From positions 1 through 64,000 of the forward strand of contig NZ_WIXM01000018.1 of NCBI RefSeq assembly GCF_010993965.1: a DNA stretch of 64,000 bases. The letters are read 5' to 3'. The notes beneath the pieces are model-generated. The model saw only the letters and a program-made list of their open reading frames with translations, was not told the DNA's origin and did not search any database. Both the position numbers and the translations under genes were made by a program. This DNA comes from Gracilibacillus sp. YIM 98692 (GTDB lineage Bacteria > Bacillota > Bacilli > Bacillales > Amphibacillaceae). The stretch's first letter is position 1; each line of letters begins with the position of its first letter. Positions 29,081-36,852 of this stretch are shown here, one piece after another.

Positions 29081-29674
29081 AGGCAAAAATTGTTCAAGAT
29101 AAGGTGATAATTTGTCTTTAAGATACTTGTACATATTTTCTAATAAATGCCTAACAATGACTGGTAGAATGACTTTCGAGCCTGATGAACTTAGTTGAAC
29201 GCTAAGTTTATTTTTCTTGGTGTTCCAGGCATGTTCATTAACTAGGCGGTGAAATTCGGATTCATATAATCTTGCAAAACGATAGTTGCTATTGGGTAAA
29301 GTAAAAACTGCCAATGAATAACTTTTTATCTTTCCTTGTATTTTTAATTTTACTTCTCCCCCAGCCAAATCCTAATTCCTCACCTGGCACACAATATCTG
29401 TGAATGAACACTTCCTTCTTTTTTAAGATTTTTATTTAATTTCTGACAGTTGTATAACTAATGTTAGCAGGCTTAATATGTAATAGAAAAAGAATTCAAT
29501 AACGGCATTGCATAAGGATAGGAATAACAGAGTTAGCTTATATATTTTTGATGGTTTCATTAATTGGCGAACAGTAATAGTGGTATTGGTTTCGATTCTT
29601 ATTGGAGAGAAAAGTTTCAGGGATTTCTGTGATCATAGTTGGAGTAATGTGATTTAATTTATTTTGGGAATAGG
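29081..29674. other. Accessory gap after rlmH
   Basis: There is no intact gene in these 594 bases. An IS21 istA fragment lies on the minus strand (29224-29375). The rest (29081-29223 and 29376-29674) is AT-rich and unrecognised. No terminator follows rlmH directly, which is unusual and fits an insertion at its 3' end. Confidence 0.6.
29224..29375 (-). pseudogene. IS21-family IstA transposase fragment, frameshifted
   Basis: The minus-strand translation GGEVKLKIQGKIKSYSLAVF followed by TLPNSNYRFARLYESEFHRL resembles the catalytic core of IS21 IstA, where DWGEVKL is followed by a short strand and the conserved AVFT..SNYRYA. The expected FGWGEVKL is broken by an extra G in a run of five G, so the upstream residues FGW are read in another frame. 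Only about 50 residues remain. No istB is visible. Confidence 0.65.
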
Positions 29675-30061
29675 ATGAGTAAAATGGGTCATGTTTGCGG
29701 AAAATCATATAATTGTGAAAAAGAGTTAACACTTGCAGTTATTGGAGGGAAATGGAAAGTTTTGATTTTATGGCATTTAGGTAAAGAGGGAACGAAGCGG
29801 TTTAGTGAACTTAAGTCGCTTATGCCAGGTATTACGCATAGAATACTTATAAACCAATTGAGGGAGTTGGAAGATAATCGAATTGTTCATCGAGAAGTTT
29901 ACCCGGTTGTCCCCCCTAAAGTGGAATACTCCTTAACACATCATGGACAAAGTCTAATGCCTATCCTTGATTCATTATATGAATGGGGGGAAAATTTTAT
30001 GGAGGTTATATCAGAGGATCAAGTTGATTTAAGACTATCATCAAACCATATGTCGCAATAA
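29675..30061 (+). CDS. hxlR: HxlR family transcriptional regulator
   Basis: This 128-residue winged-helix protein of the HxlR/YodB family has an N-terminal Cys pair ([11 protein letters not shown]) and [23 protein letters not shown], then [36 protein letters not shown], the family's core. B. subtilis HxlR activates hxlAB in response to formaldehyde, and Cys11 is important in this family; here Cys residues are at 8 and 14. It lies upstream of hxlAB on the same strand. The start ATG is not preceded by a strong ribosome binding site. Confidence 0.88.
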   Translation: MSKMGHVCGKSYNCEKELTLAVIGGKWKVLILWHLGKEGTKRFSELKSLMPGITHRILINQLRELEDNRIVHREVYPVVPPKVEYSLTHHGQSLMPILDSLYEWGENFMEVISEDQVDLRLSSNHMSQ

Positions 30062-30083
30062 TTATTGCGACATATGGTTTTTT
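30045..30083 (+). terminator. Intrinsic terminator after hxlR
   Basis: A long near-perfect palindrome, AACCATATGTCGCAATAAT with its inverse, ends in TTTTTT. It overlaps the last codons of hxlR and separates its transcript from hxlAB. Confidence 0.85.
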
Positions 30084-30403
30084 AATGATTTAGGAAAACT
30101 ATAAAAACAAAAAGCTGTAAATAACTAGGTATTTGTGTTAGGTCTAGTCCAGTTCCAACGAAACACTACTTTGAGGTAACTTCGGATTTTTGGGATGAGT
30201 TACCGTACTAAGGAAAGCTACACAGAATATTCATCGCAGAAACATATGTGTTGCTCGTTTTGAAGACAATTCCGCTTTTGTTCTATAGGATACTAAGTGA
30301 ATTATTTGTAACTATGTGAGATTAAAGTGCGTACTTCCTCTTTATTCCAATTGATTTTATAATAAATACATAAACAAAATAACCAATTTAAGGAGTGAAG
30401 AAA
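30062..30403 (+). promoter_or_regulatory. hxlA control region
   Basis: These 342 bases have no gene. An inverted repeat GGTAACT (30175-30181) / AGTTACC (30198-30204) and a perfect -10 TATAAT (30358-30363) with a poor -35 (TTCCTC, 30335-30340) are visible. A weak -35 fits an activator-dependent promoter, as known for hxlAB in B. subtilis. Which sequence HxlR binds is not established here. Confidence 0.5.
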
Positions 30404-31045
30404 ATGGAACTTCAATTAGCATTAGATTTAGTAAACATCCCAGAAGGTAAAGCAGTAGTCAATGAGGTACAGGAGCATATTGATATCGTAGAAATTGGTA
30501 CACCTGTCGTGATTAACGAGGGACTTAAGGCCGTAAAAGAAATGAACGAAGCATTTCCTTCTTTAAGAGTATTAGCAGATCTAAAAATTATGGACGCAGG
30601 CGCATATGAAGTCATGAAAGCATCAGAGGCAGGGGCTGACATTGTAACAGTACTAGGGGCAACGGATAATTCCACTATCAAGGGAGCTGTTGAAGAAGCC
30701 AAAAAACATGGGACCAAAATTCTTGTAGATATGATTAATGTAAAGGATTTAGAGCAGCGTGCTAAGGATGTAGATCAACTGGGTGTAGATTATATTTGTG
30801 TACACACTGGTTATGACTTACAAGCTGAAGGAGAAAAACCATTTGAACAGCTGCAAACAATAAAGGCTGTTGTGAAAAATGCCAAAACTGCAGTTGCAGG
30901 TGGAATTAAGTTAACTACTATTCCAGAAGTTGTTCAATCACAGCCTGATCTTGTTATTATTGGTGGTGGCATTACAGGGCAAGAAGATAAAAAAGCCGTA
31001 TCTGCTGAAATAAGAAAAATAATGGATAAAGGAATTTTAGTTTAA
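30404..31045 (+). CDS. hxlA: 3-hexulose-6-phosphate synthase HxlA
   Basis: This 213-residue TIM-barrel enzyme of the OMP-decarboxylase suprafamily condenses formaldehyde with ribulose-5-phosphate to hexulose-6-phosphate. Motifs: MELQLALDLVNIPEG, VRLADLKIMDAG-type LADLKIMDAGAYE near 56, LGVDYICVHTGYDLQAEG near 126 and AVAGGIKLTTIPEVV near 165. A GTG at 30395 is in frame but is part of the ribosome binding site AGGAGTG; ATG 30404 is used. Confidence 0.96.
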   Translation: MELQLALDLVNIPEGKAVVNEVQEHIDIVEIGTPVVINEGLKAVKEMNEAFPSLRVLADLKIMDAGAYEVMKASEAGADIVTVLGATDNSTIKGAVEEAKKHGTKILVDMINVKDLEQRAKDVDQLGVDYICVHTGYDLQAEGEKPFEQLQTIKAVVKNAKTAVAGGIKLTTIPEVVQSQPDLVIIGGGITGQEDKKAVSAEIRKIMDKGILV

Positions 31046-31060
31046 AGGGTTGATTATATT

Positions 31061-31618
31061 ATGCAGACGACTCAATATCTTTCACAAGTTATCAATGAGT
31101 TAAAACGTACAGCGAATCTAATGGTTGATGGGGAAGCTGAAAAAATAGTAGAGGCTATACTTAACGCCAAAAAAATATTTGTTGTAGGAGCAGGTAGATC
31201 GGGGTTTATGGGTAAGTCTTTTGCCATGAGATTAATGCATATGAACCTGGATGTTTATGTCATTGGCGAAACGGTAACTCCTAATTTAGAAAAAGATGAT
31301 TTATTAATTATCGGATCAGGATCAGGGGAAACGAACAGTTTGTTATCGATGGCTGCAAAGGCAAAAGGCATTGGGGCAACCGTAGCACTTGTTACTATTT
31401 TCCCAGAATCCAGTATTGGCAAAGTGGCTGATATTGCAGTGAAAATTTCGGCACAAGCAAAGGCTGAAACAGTTAGTGAATTAACTACGATCCAGCCGAT
31501 GGGTTCTCTATTTGAACAATCTTTATTACTATTCTACGATTCTCTCATATTAAGATTTATGGAGCGAAAAGAATTAGATTCAAGTACGATGTTTACAAGA
31601 CATGCTAACCTAGAGTAG
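31061..31618 (+). CDS. hxlB: 6-phospho-3-hexuloisomerase HxlB
   Basis: This 185-residue SIS-domain sugar isomerase converts hexulose-6-phosphate to fructose-6-phosphate, completing the ribulose monophosphate route of formaldehyde fixation. It contains FVVGAGRSGFMGKSFAMRLM near 40, LIIGSGSGETNSL near 80 and the C-terminal PMGSLFEQSLLLFYDSLI. It lies 15 bases after hxlA in the same operon. Confidence 0.96.
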   Translation: MQTTQYLSQVINELKRTANLMVDGEAEKIVEAILNAKKIFVVGAGRSGFMGKSFAMRLMHMNLDVYVIGETVTPNLEKDDLLIIGSGSGETNSLLSMAAKAKGIGATVALVTIFPESSIGKVADIAVKISAQAKAETVSELTTIQPMGSLFEQSLLLFYDSLILRFMERKELDSSTMFTRHANLE

Positions 31619-31641
31619 CGATATTTATATAAAAATGGGAA

Positions 31642-31692
31642 AAGGGCGATCCAAAAGCTAAGCTTAAGAACTTTGGGCGCCCTTATTTTTTA
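31642..31692 (+). terminator. Intrinsic terminator after hxlB
   Basis: The imperfect stem AAGGGCGATCCAAAAG / CTTTGGGCGCCCTT is followed by ATTTTTTATTTT. Confidence 0.7.
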
Positions 31693-31826
31693 TTTTGTTA
31701 AAAATGGTAGTGGAGATAAGCGAATACAGATAGAAAGAACTAGAGTGATGGCATCTGTCATCAGGGATGAGGTTACTGAAAAAGTACACTTTTACCAGAT
31801 CATTTTTTGCCTCTTAAATTACCACG

Positions 31827-31846
31827 GTGAACCGTATCATAAGTAG
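31827..31846 (+). other. att-like site 2 (second copy of the rlmH 3' end)
   Basis: GTGAACCGTATCATAAGTAG encodes the same GEPYHK-stop as rlmH with 17 of 20 bases identical. It stands outside any gene. It is close to the staphylococcal SCC core TATCATAAGT. Confidence 0.7.
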
Positions 31847-31859
31847 TATAAAGCTGATA

Positions 31860-31916
31860 AAATAAAGTTCAAAGCCAGTACTAATCAAAATAGCGGTTTT
31901 GAACTTTATTTTTAAA
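31860..31916. terminator. Bidirectional terminator beyond att-like site 2
   Basis: The stem AAATAAAGTTCAAA / TTTGAACTTTATTT encloses about 22 bases. It is a good candidate for the ancestral rlmH terminator. Confidence 0.7.
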
Positions 31917-31979
31917 GTGATTTTTGAATGCAATTGTTATGAATTATCAGTAAGATTAATAAATAAGGGAGTCATAATA

Positions 31980-32081
31980 TTGAAGATTACTAGAATTTTG
32001 CTTTATGTTTTTGTGTTTGCTAATATTTTGGGGTTGCTTTATTGGATTACTATAATGTTATCAGACATTTTTAATCAATAA
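31980..32081 (+). CDS. Small single-pass membrane protein (hypothetical)
   Basis: This is a 33-residue frame from TTG 31980 with AAGGGAG upstream, translating to MKITRILLYVFVFANILGLL and a further hydrophobic stretch. Nearly the whole protein is one membrane helix. An in-frame ATG at 31899 would lie in the terminator and is unlikely. I do not recognise a family; it may be a chance frame. Confidence 0.3.
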   Translation: MKITRILLYVFVFANILGLLYWITIMLSDIFNQ

Positions 32082-32086
32082 TAGAT

Positions 32087-32626
32087 TTAGGTATTATTAA
32101 GTAATCTTTGTTTTTTAGATGATGAAGAGAAGTTTTTTTCTCTTTTATTTAGATTAATGGCGAATAAAGTTTCCAAATTAAAATACTTATCAAGGCTGAA
32201 GTGATATATACTTTTTCTAAAAATAATTAATGAAAATGCATTTGTATAAAGAATAAGACTAATTAAATTCATATTTCCAGATAGGATAAAGTTAATGTGC
32301 ATAAAGAGACAAACAAGAATAGAAGGTATGGTGAATAAACCTGCTATTAGAAATATACCCAGTATAATTTGAGTAATGGGTATAACATAGTTGAAAATCA
32401 TCACATGTTCTAAAACTACATTCTCTATGAAAATTTTATAAAAGGTCGGGACATCAGAATTTTGTAATGAATCCATCAGATACTCGTTCAAAAATAATCC
32501 TGGTTCTTTAAACCATGACTTTTCGGTAAGTTTAGTTACCCCTGCTAATAACCAACCTGTTCCAAAAAGAACACGCATTAAAACGATTAGAGATGAAAGC
32601 GCTCCTATATTTTTAAAAAAACTCAT
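32087..32626 (-). CDS. DoxX-like membrane protein
   Basis: This 179-residue protein has four predicted membrane helices. The N-terminal LIVLMRVLFGTGWLLAGVTK and the third and fourth helices (NYVIPITQIILGIFLIAGLF) match the DoxX/DoxD-like fold. Its role is unknown; DoxX-like proteins occur with redox or quinone functions. It lies inside the accessory region with no partner gene on its strand. The start ATG follows AAGGGGAG. Confidence 0.65.
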   Translation of the reverse strand: MSFFKNIGALSSLIVLMRVLFGTGWLLAGVTKLTEKSWFKEPGLFLNEYLMDSLQNSDVPTFYKIFIENVVLEHVMIFNYVIPITQIILGIFLIAGLFTIPSILVCLFMHINFILSGNMNLISLILYTNAFSLIIFRKSIYHFSLDKYFNLETLFAINLNKREKNFSSSSKKQRLLNNT

Positions 32627-33313
32627 TTCCTACTCCCCTTATTGTTTTTTTCTTAAAGAATTTATTTTTCCTAAGGGAAACTTTTTAAGTAAAAAAATGC
32701 TTGAAGTTTCTTGTTTAGGATAAAATTCTTAAATTTGATATTTACTTCAATCAATCATATGCCTTACAGGTTAAAATGTTTCCTGTATGATAAAAAGTTT
32801 ACCAAATGAAAAAAATAATGTAAATAACTATTTACATAAATCTGCAGGTAAATTAATAAATGAATTTAAGATGATTAATTAGACTTCACAATATCTAATG
32901 AAATGAGCCCAAATTTCCTGATATTTATTTAGTTGGTTGCATTTTTGTTTTGGTTATTCTTATTTCTTTATTGATGGCCTTAATATTGGCATTAGCCGAG
33001 AGCATATCAAGAAAAACAACATATAATGAATATATCTCTTTTAATAATGCATAGATAGGAAAACCATGTGAAAGTAATACTACATTTGCTTCTTGTCGAA
33101 TCATTCAGGTGAGATTATCGTATCAAGACAGCAATTCATTTCATGTTGTCGTTACGCCGACCGCTTTAGGAAGATAAGAATTAGAGATTCAGACAGAAGC
33201 CTAGACAGTATCAGTACCTGAAAACATTTTAGTCCTTAAGTCGCTGAAAAGATCATTATAAACGACATTAGACTATGCATGGCTGAAGATTATCCGAAGG
33301 GAGAGAATTATCC
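32627..33313. other. 687-base accessory gap without an intact gene
   Basis: The left part is very AT-rich. Around 33072-33176 one frame on the plus strand runs for about 35 codons (KPCESNTTFASCRIIQV...) before a stop and may be a decayed gene; I do not recognise it. The stretch is more GC-rich from about 33060 to 33300, differing from the sequence to its left, as at a junction. Confidence 0.4.
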
Positions 33314-33919
33314 ATGTCTGACGACAATCACGATCAGTCAAAGAGGCAGGAATATATAAGTAAAGGTGATAATGAAGATCCTGATGTAAGCAAATCTATT
33401 CAATTGCGAGATATGCTTCGTCGAGGGTACAGTGCTTTTAAAATAAATGATTACGAGAAAGCACATCAATTGTTCGAAGAGGCAATTACACTGGTTCCTC
33501 ACAGTGCGGAAGCTCATGCATGGCTCGCTGCAGTTTACGGTCGTCAAATTGATGCAGCTTGGAGTTTAACAGATAAAATGAAGCTTTATTCCAAGTTAGA
33601 AAACGAGGTCACGATTGCTCTAGAAATGGACCCGACATTGCCACTCGCAAGGAGGATGAATGGTTCCAAATTGTTGAATACGCCGGATATGCTAGGGGGG
33701 GACCCTGCTAAAGCAGCTAAAGAATTCCGTTATTGTATTGACCAAGGGATGAATGATATTGAAATATGGGTATCTCTGGCTAAATGTTATATGGAAACGG
33801 CTGATCTGGGTAAAGCAAAAGAAGCACTAAACGAAGCATTAGCTATAGAGCCGAAGAATAAAGAGGCTCTACAATTAATGCAAGATGCATTGAAAAAAAA
33901 GAATAATAAAGAGAGATAG
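33314..33919 (+). CDS. TPR-repeat protein (cluster protein)
   Basis: This 201-residue soluble protein has a charged N-terminal tail (1-30), then TPR motifs: YSAFKINDYEKAHQLFEEAI (about 39-58), AEAHAWLAAVYGR, and a C-terminal pair (IEIWVSLAKCYMETADLGKAKEALNEALAIEP near 152-183). TPRs bind partner proteins. AAGGGAGAG precedes the ATG. It is the leftmost gene of the unusual cluster and is followed by a terminator. Confidence 0.75.
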   Translation: MSDDNHDQSKRQEYISKGDNEDPDVSKSIQLRDMLRRGYSAFKINDYEKAHQLFEEAITLVPHSAEAHAWLAAVYGRQIDAAWSLTDKMKLYSKLENEVTIALEMDPTLPLARRMNGSKLLNTPDMLGGDPAKAAKEFRYCIDQGMNDIEIWVSLAKCYMETADLGKAKEALNEALAIEPKNKEALQLMQDALKKKNNKER

Positions 33920-33921
33920 CA

Positions 33922-33959
33922 TAAAAAATCACCACAGCGATCAGCTATGGTGTTTTTTG
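33922..33959 (+). terminator. Terminator after the TPR gene
   Basis: The imperfect stem AAAATCACCACAGC / GCTATGGTGTTTTTT is followed by T residues. Confidence 0.7.
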
Positions 33960-34001
33960 TTAATGAAGTTGTAATCTAATCATGACAAAAAAACAGGAAG
34001 T

Positions 34002-34250
34002 TTATTCCTGGTTTTTCTGAATACTTTCTACCCCTCTTGTCATCATTTCTTTTCCTGTTGTAATGGCGCCATTTTTCAAAGTAGTAGCTATATTTCTTAA
34101 TAGAATTCGAGGAGGTTGATTTGCATCGCTCACCACATCATTCATTTCATTGCTGAGTTGGTTGACTCCTTTGGCCAAAGCATCTGCAACGATAGGTTCA
34201 GAGTGTTCCCTTGCTTCCTTAATCACTTTTTTAATAGTCTCTTTTGTCAT
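34002..34250 (-). CDS. Small helical protein, paralogue of 41096-41359
   Basis: This 82-residue protein is predicted to be almost entirely amphipathic helix. ATG 34250 is chosen because AGGAGGTGA sits between it and the in-frame ATG at 34271. It aligns with the protein at 41096-41359: shared pattern KG.N....E.....V....QP followed by KNG or EKG, K.M....GV and a charged tail. I do not recognise the family. It is the last gene of the leftward operon (propeller, TPR, TPR, this). Confidence 0.7.
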   Translation of the reverse strand: MTKETIKKVIKEAREHSEPIVADALAKGVNQLSNEMNDVVSDANQPPRILLRNIATTLKNGAITTGKEMMTRGVESIQKNQE

Positions 34251-34348
34251 ATATGGTTCACCTCCTTTCAATGGAACTTTCCTTCACTATCTGTTGGAAG
34301 TTGGCCTAAATGTTTTCTTTTTGTGCTTTTATGAGGTGTTTCTACTTT

Positions 34349-35029
34349 CTATTCTCCCTTAGCCCCGTTGCGCAGTTCGCTCTCAAAAGCACTAACGGCC
34401 CTCCTTATCAAATTTGATATCGGACTCTCTGCGTTTGGTATATACTCAACAGCAGGTTTACCTTCCAAAGACTTAAGCTTTAGATGGATAAGATGCAATA
34501 AATCAGGGGCCTGTGTTTTGTTCTTCAGCGTATGCCAGCACTTACGAGCATCCTCATTTCGACCGATTCGGTAGTATACTTCACCTAGTTCATAAATAAG
34601 CTGCCAATATCTTTTGGTTTCGAGAAAGCCTTCTCCATGTATTTGTTGTTCAATAAGAAAAGTGTAATCTTCAATCGCTGTTCGTGATCGCTGGAAATAC
34701 TTTTCAGGCAATTGATAGGCAGCCTTACCTCGTAATAATCGGATCATGATATTTTGAGGGGCGGCACTTACCGCTTCGTCTAGAAGCTTTAGTCCTGATT
34801 TGGACCACCTCAATTTTTCTAACGGATTTGTTTTATCCCTAGCAATTAAAATCATGGTACTGCCATGATATGCGTCCAAAAGTGGGATGTCTGAATTGTC
34901 AGATCGCACCCGTTCCAACAATTGATGCATGTCTTGAACGGCCTTTTCATTGCCTTCCACGGCGTCTTTGTGTAATGAACTAACTTGTTCATGTAAATTC
35001 TCAATATCTTTCTCACTCATACTTACCAA
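34349..35029 (-). CDS. TPR-like protein, paralogue of the next gene
   Basis: This 226-residue helical-repeat protein shares with its neighbour (35058-35561) the segment AYHGSTMILIARDKTNPLEK followed by QLPEKYFQRSRTAIEDYTFL at matching spacing. The C-terminal extension (about 190-226) is unique. The TTG start at 35029 is nine bases after AGGGAGG; an ATG at 35020 is the alternative. The gene lies 28 bases after its paralogue. Likely a protein-binding scaffold, but the partner is unknown. Confidence 0.7.
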   Translation of the reverse strand: MVSMSEKDIENLHEQVSSLHKDAVEGNEKAVQDMHQLLERVRSDNSDIPLLDAYHGSTMILIARDKTNPLEKLRWSKSGLKLLDEAVSAAPQNIMIRLLRGKAAYQLPEKYFQRSRTAIEDYTFLIEQQIHGEGFLETKRYWQLIYELGEVYYRIGRNEDARKCWHTLKNKTQAPDLLHLIHLKLKSLEGKPAVEYIPNAESPISNLIRRAVSAFESELRNGAKGE

Positions 35030-35057
35030 ATGTTTATCCCTCCCTTTTGTTTTTTTA

Positions 35058-35561
35058 CTACTTTTTCTTCGATGTCAATTTGGAATAACGTTGTAAAACT
35101 TTACTTGCTTCATCCGGATTACCCATATTCTGATAAGCGGTCTTTAGATCCTTTATTAATTCTTTTACCTGTTTATTAGTAAGGTAACTAGGGTCTTTTT
35201 GATAACGATCTAGCATGAAAGAGATATCCTTGACAGCAATCTTTGAGCATTGAAAAAAGGATTCCGGTAGACGTATACATACATTTGATCGTAACATCCG
35301 AATTTCCTTGTGATTCGGATTCTTAGAAATTGCTTGATTTAATGCGTCTAGTCCTTCCTGCGCTTTATCTGCTTTTTCCAAAGGCTGAACTGCATCTCGT
35401 CCTAATAATGCAAGAGTACTCCCGTAATAGGCTTCGACAAGAGCATTGTTAGGCTCGGAATCACGAAGTTTTAAGAAAATATCATAGGCGAGCTTTACCG
35501 CCTTTTTATCTCCGTCTACACCTTTCATAAAAAGTTTTTTTCCTTTCTCAAATTGTTTCAT
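35058..35561 (-). CDS. TPR-like protein, short paralogue
   Basis: This 167-residue protein contains AYYGSTLALLGRDAVQPLEK near 44 and RLPESFFQCSKIAVKDISFM near 98, aligned with the neighbouring paralogue. Its start overlaps the stop of the beta-propeller gene (TAATG), so translation is coupled. The basic C-terminus ends in SKKK. I recognise no named family. Confidence 0.7.
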   Translation of the reverse strand: MKQFEKGKKLFMKGVDGDKKAVKLAYDIFLKLRDSEPNNALVEAYYGSTLALLGRDAVQPLEKADKAQEGLDALNQAISKNPNHKEIRMLRSNVCIRLPESFFQCSKIAVKDISFMLDRYQKDPSYLTNKQVKELIKDLKTAYQNMGNPDEASKVLQRYSKLTSKKK

Positions 35562-36478
35562 TACAAATTACTCCCTTCTAAATAAAAATTTGGATCAAGA
35601 ATCTGAATTTGATAAACCTGTTGTGCTGGCAATGGTATAAAGCGCGAAATTCTATATTTAGGATCATAGACATAGATTCCACTATCCAAGCAGCAATTCG
35701 AGAATTCGTGAGGGATTCGTAAAACATGCCTCATCCTGCTTTGTCCGATAAAGATAGTATTTTCTGTTATGGCAAGACCACGTGTAAAACCTGGTAGTTG
35801 GATGGGCTTCTTGTTTCCGGCGACGATACTGAATGACATAGAGTCACAATAAGCTAATTGGTTTTGATGCATCATTACCGTATGTGGCATATACAAATCC
35901 TTTACAACGACATGATTTTCAGGGTCGATATGGAGTTGTTGAGTGGGATGAAAATTGGTCAAATCAATCGCGACAATCGCACCGTTTTTTTGTATAGGGT
36001 TCATGTACCATTTGCCATAGGGGGAAAACATAGACACATACAATGTACGGCCATCCAACCAAATATCATTAATATGATGGACGTCTTTGTCCTCTGTATT
36101 TAGTCGAATCTCCCCTAATCGTGTGAATGTTTCGGTATCATAGCACCCAATCGCATTCATTGCGGTCTCTACAACCAGAACAACATGATCATTGAACTTC
36201 ACGATATCGTGAAGATCGAGTTTCGGAAGTTGTTTTTTCTGGATAACTTCGAACCTCTGATCCATTGTAATGATTTCGTTATCATCGGATGCTATGAATA
36301 ATCGATCATTAACCAGCGTCATTCCTGAACAACTTCCGGTATAAAGTTTCTCTAAAGCATTATTTTTTAAATCTAGCAAAAATAGGCCACCCTGATCAGA
36401 ATCACTGGATGGACAACTGACTAGTAGAGTTGTATTGATATGTTTAAAATCTGGATCATTCTCCAATCCGTATAACAA
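35561..36478 (-). CDS. Beta-propeller protein, DUF4915-like
   Basis: This 305-residue protein has repeated four-stranded blades. Blade motifs HDIVKFNDHVVLVV, HHINDIWLDGRTLYVSMFSP, PHTVMMHQNQLAYCDSM and GFTRGLAITENTIFIGQSRM fit the DUF4915 (TIGR03032-type) propellers. TTG at 36478 is the start, with AAGGAGGAGG upstream. It has no signal peptide, so it is probably cytoplasmic. It heads the leftward operon, divergent from the ligase operon. Function is unknown; binding rather than catalysis is likely. Confidence 0.7.
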   Translation of the reverse strand: MLYGLENDPDFKHINTTLLVSCPSSDSDQGGLFLLDLKNNALEKLYTGSCSGMTLVNDRLFIASDDNEIITMDQRFEVIQKKQLPKLDLHDIVKFNDHVVLVVETAMNAIGCYDTETFTRLGEIRLNTEDKDVHHINDIWLDGRTLYVSMFSPYGKWYMNPIQKNGAIVAIDLTNFHPTQQLHIDPENHVVVKDLYMPHTVMMHQNQLAYCDSMSFSIVAGNKKPIQLPGFTRGLAITENTIFIGQSRMRHVLRIPHEFSNCCLDSGIYVYDPKYRISRFIPLPAQQVYQIQILDPNFYLEGSNL

Positions 36479-36852
36479 CGCGGATCAACCTCCTCCTTAA
36501 ATTAATGGTTTATGCTAGCTACGATATGTGTGTTAATAGGAACCGCTTGGATGAAATGCCTCATTTTTATAAAATTATATGTTTGTCCGAGTCAAGTCTG
36601 ACATTACTTGCATTTCATAAAGAGTAAAGGGAGGAGGACAGTAAAAAGATAGAAAAACAAAAAGTAAAGTAAAAAAAATCGAAAAAATATTGCAAAAAAT
36701 TATGTTTCAAAACCATTATGGAAATTAGCCCTTAGACACTGCAATCCATATTGTCATAGGGTATCTTTCTATTTCTAGGCAAATGGTACAAGTAGGTAGT
36801 GTGTGGAAATTTGAAGCGTTAGAAAAAATACATGGAATGGAGGAGTGAAAAA
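36479..36852. promoter_or_regulatory. Divergent control region of the unusual cluster
   Basis: The 374 bases separate the leftward and rightward operons. Each direction has one sequence of the form CATANNNTA, the sigma-K -10 consensus: CATAGGGTA (36755-36763, +) with AC 17 bases upstream (GACAC near 36735), and CATATCGTA (36520-36528, -). The minus one has no good -35. Late sporulation control is possible, not shown. No sigma-A promoter stands out. Confidence 0.35.

Larger units (their letters stand above)
31619..31979. other. Gap holding att-like site 2
   Basis: The 361 bases hold the hxlB terminator, about 130 bases of unrecognised sequence, the second rlmH-end repeat (31827-31846) and a further bidirectional terminator (about 31860-31916). 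The order stop codon of the rlmH-end copy, short spacer, terminator suggests that this was the original downstream flank of rlmH. Confidence 0.6.

Noticed and set aside
29006-29223. Minus-strand continuation of the istA-like frame into rlmH
   Set aside because: Beyond about residue 48 it no longer resembles IstA and runs antisense to the conserved rlmH end.
29538-29732. Minus-strand frame of 64 codons next to hxlR
   Set aside because: No ribosome binding site or family match, and it overlaps the hxlR start.
30062-30403. T-box or known riboswitch upstream of hxlA
   Set aside because: No T-box core (TGGN with AGGGTGGNACCGCG) or other recognised aptamer; only a short inverted repeat is present.
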